From Flavobacterium ranwuense (lineage in GTDB: Bacteria; Bacteroidota; Bacteroidia; Flavobacteriales; Flavobacteriaceae): a stretch of DNA of 64,000 bases. Under the pieces are notes generated by a model. That model was not told where the DNA came from and did not search any database. It saw only the letters and a list, made by a program, of their open reading frames with translations. A program made the translations under genes and the position numbers. Below, one piece after another: positions 62,897 to 64,000 of this stretch (positions within the stretch are counted from its first letter, which is position 1; the number at the start of each line of letters is the position of its first letter). The stretch is taken from contig NZ_SMLH01000006.1 in the NCBI RefSeq assembly GCF_004349315.1, forward strand, positions 124,001 through 188,000. Direction: 5' to 3'.

Positions 62897-64000
62897 ATGA
62901 AAAAAATTATTACTTTATTATTAATTGTATGTAGTTTTAGTGCTGTCATTGGGCAAACTACCACTTCAAGTATAAAAGGGATTGTGCGAGGTTCTGACAA
63001 TGAGACACTTCCTGGAGCAACGGTTCAGGCAATACATATTCCAACAGGGTCTAAGTATTCAGCGTTATCGAATGCGGATGGAAGAATCAGTATGTTGAAT
63101 ATGAGAATTGGAGGTCCTTACAAAATTGTCGTAACCTATGTAGGATATAGAAGTGAAGAGTACAATGATGTTTATCTTGATTTAGGTAAAGTATTCAGTT
63201 TAGATGTTGTCTTAAAAGATGAAAGTCAGAAACTAGAGGAAGTAAAAGTAGTTGGTTCTAAAAACAGAGTTTTTCAAAGTGGAAGAACGGGCGCAGAAAC
63301 CACTATTGGTCGAAGAGAATTATCAGCGTTGCCATCTATTTCAAGATCAGCTGATGATTTTACCCGTTTAGAGCCGACAGCAAGTGGAGGGTCGTTTGGA
63401 GGTAGAAACGATCAATACAATAGTTATTCACTTAATGGTGCAGTTTTTAACAATCCATTTGGATTAGATGCTGCAACTCCAGGTGGACAAACTGGCTCTC
63501 AGCCTATTTCATTGGATGCAATCGAGCAAATTCAAGTTGCAACTGCTCCTTATGATGTAACATTATCAGGTTTTACTGGAGCTTCTGTAAATGCAGTTAC
63601 AAAATCAGGGTCAAACGAATTTCATGGTACTGCTTATAGTTTCTATAGAAATCAGGATATGACAGGTAGTAAAATTAAAGGAGAAAAAATATTTGTTCCT
63701 TCATTAGAGCAAACACAAACCGGTTTTAGTCTTGGTGGTCCAATTGTTAAAAATAAATTATTTTTCTTCACCAATTTTGAAATTGATAAAAGAAGCGATT
63801 TAGGATCAAATTTTGTTGCTAATGATGGAAATGGAACAACTGGAGTGAATGAATCCAGAGTACTAGAAACCGATTTAATGCATGTTTCTACTGAGTTAGG
63901 AAAGTTAGGCTATAATACAGGTGCTTATCAAGGATTTACACACAATTCTAATTCAAGTAAAGGAATTGTAAAGTTGGATTGGAACATTAATGACAATCAT
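62897..64000 (+). CDS. Oar-like TonB-dependent receptor, partial
   Basis: The frame is open from ATG 62897 to the window edge, 368 codons. A signal peptide (CSFSAVIGQ) leads to a carboxypeptidase-regulatory-like domain (SSIKGIVRGSDNETLPGATV, VTYVGYRSEEYNDVYLDLG), a TonB-box-like LEEVKVVGSKN, and then the plug: GRTGAETTIGRRELSALPSI, RNDQYNSYSLNGAVFNNPFG and ASVNAVTKSGSNEFHGTAYS. This is the Oar/CirA-like branch of outer-membrane receptors. The barrel lies beyond the window, so the substrate is unknown; Oar proteins are often tied to surface-protein export or peptide uptake. Confidence 0.92.
   Translation, partial: MKKIITLLLIVCSFSAVIGQTTTSSIKGIVRGSDNETLPGATVQAIHIPTGSKYSALSNADGRISMLNMRIGGPYKIVVTYVGYRSEEYNDVYLDLGKVFSLDVVLKDESQKLEEVKVVGSKNRVFQSGRTGAETTIGRRELSALPSISRSADDFTRLEPTASGGSFGGRNDQYNSYSLNGAVFNNPFGLDAATPGGQTGSQPISLDAIEQIQVATAPYDVTLSGFTGASVNAVTKSGSNEFHGTAYSFYRNQDMTGSKIKGEKIFVPSLEQTQTGFSLGGPIVKNKLFFFTNFEIDKRSDLGSNFVANDGNGTTGVNESRVLETDLMHVSTELGKLGYNTGAYQGFTHNSNSSKGIVKLDWNINDNH

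Overview
The window looks like a chromosomal piece of a Flavobacterium or a close relative (Bacteroidota, Flavobacteriaceae). Reasons: AT-rich DNA; several promoters of the Bacteroidota type (TTG or TTTG, about 18-22 bases, then TAnnTTTG); a SusC/SusD pair; many short lipoproteins; the rpsF-rpsR-rplI, tpiA-prmA-clpS and folP/DUF1599/BT_3928 gene orders usual in this phylum; and dispersed intergenic repeats of a kind I associate with flavobacterial genomes. No tRNA, rRNA, CRISPR array, transposase or integrase was seen.

Layout. 1-5.8 kb: the end of a TamB-like protein, then a Na/phosphate symporter divergent from a secreted propeller-phosphoesterase. 5.9-10.5 kb: a DUF892 ferritin-like stress protein, a thioesterase/racemase pair, a secreted serine hydrolase, and a lone secreted protein framed by inverted repeats. 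10.8-15.7 kb: dnaK with a possible sigma-54-type promoter, a cluster of palindrome, triplet and 15-base repeats, and a large secreted zinc protease. 16-20.6 kb: corA and the acetate genes pta-ackA.

20.7-33.5 kb is the most coherent accessory block, a polysaccharide utilisation locus: a transmembrane propeller/HTH regulator, SusC, SusD, a LamG lipoprotein, a PF10091 (GH144-type) glucanase lipoprotein, a secreted esterase and a GH3 beta-glucosidase. GH144 plus GH3 points to beta-1,2-glucan as substrate. In that model, the surface lipoproteins bind and cut the polymer, SusC/D imports the oligomers, the esterase strips acyl groups, GH3 releases glucose, and the propeller regulator senses oligomers and switches the operon on. 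An imperfect palindrome upstream of susC is a candidate operator.

33.7-48.9 kb is mostly housekeeping: an M28 peptidase, a PAS histidine kinase, kdsA, a YeeE/YedE transporter pair, a lysoplasmalogenase/fatty-acid-hydroxylase pair that suggests ether-lipid turnover, clpS, prmA, tpiA, a TlpA-like protein, a BT_3928 protein, DUF1599 and folP. 48.9-55.1 kb is accessory. It holds a displaced 3' fragment of rlmH whose 41 encoded residues match the intact rlmH exactly through different synonymous codons (a footprint like that of elements integrating at the rlmH 3' end), a CHRD lipoprotein, rlmH, a large GH101 enzyme and two small genes. 55.4-64 kb: nadC, a YihY protein, two tandem DUF2147 proteins, priA, a LytTR regulator, the rpsF-rpsR-rplI operon, and the start of an Oar-like TonB-dependent receptor that runs off the window.
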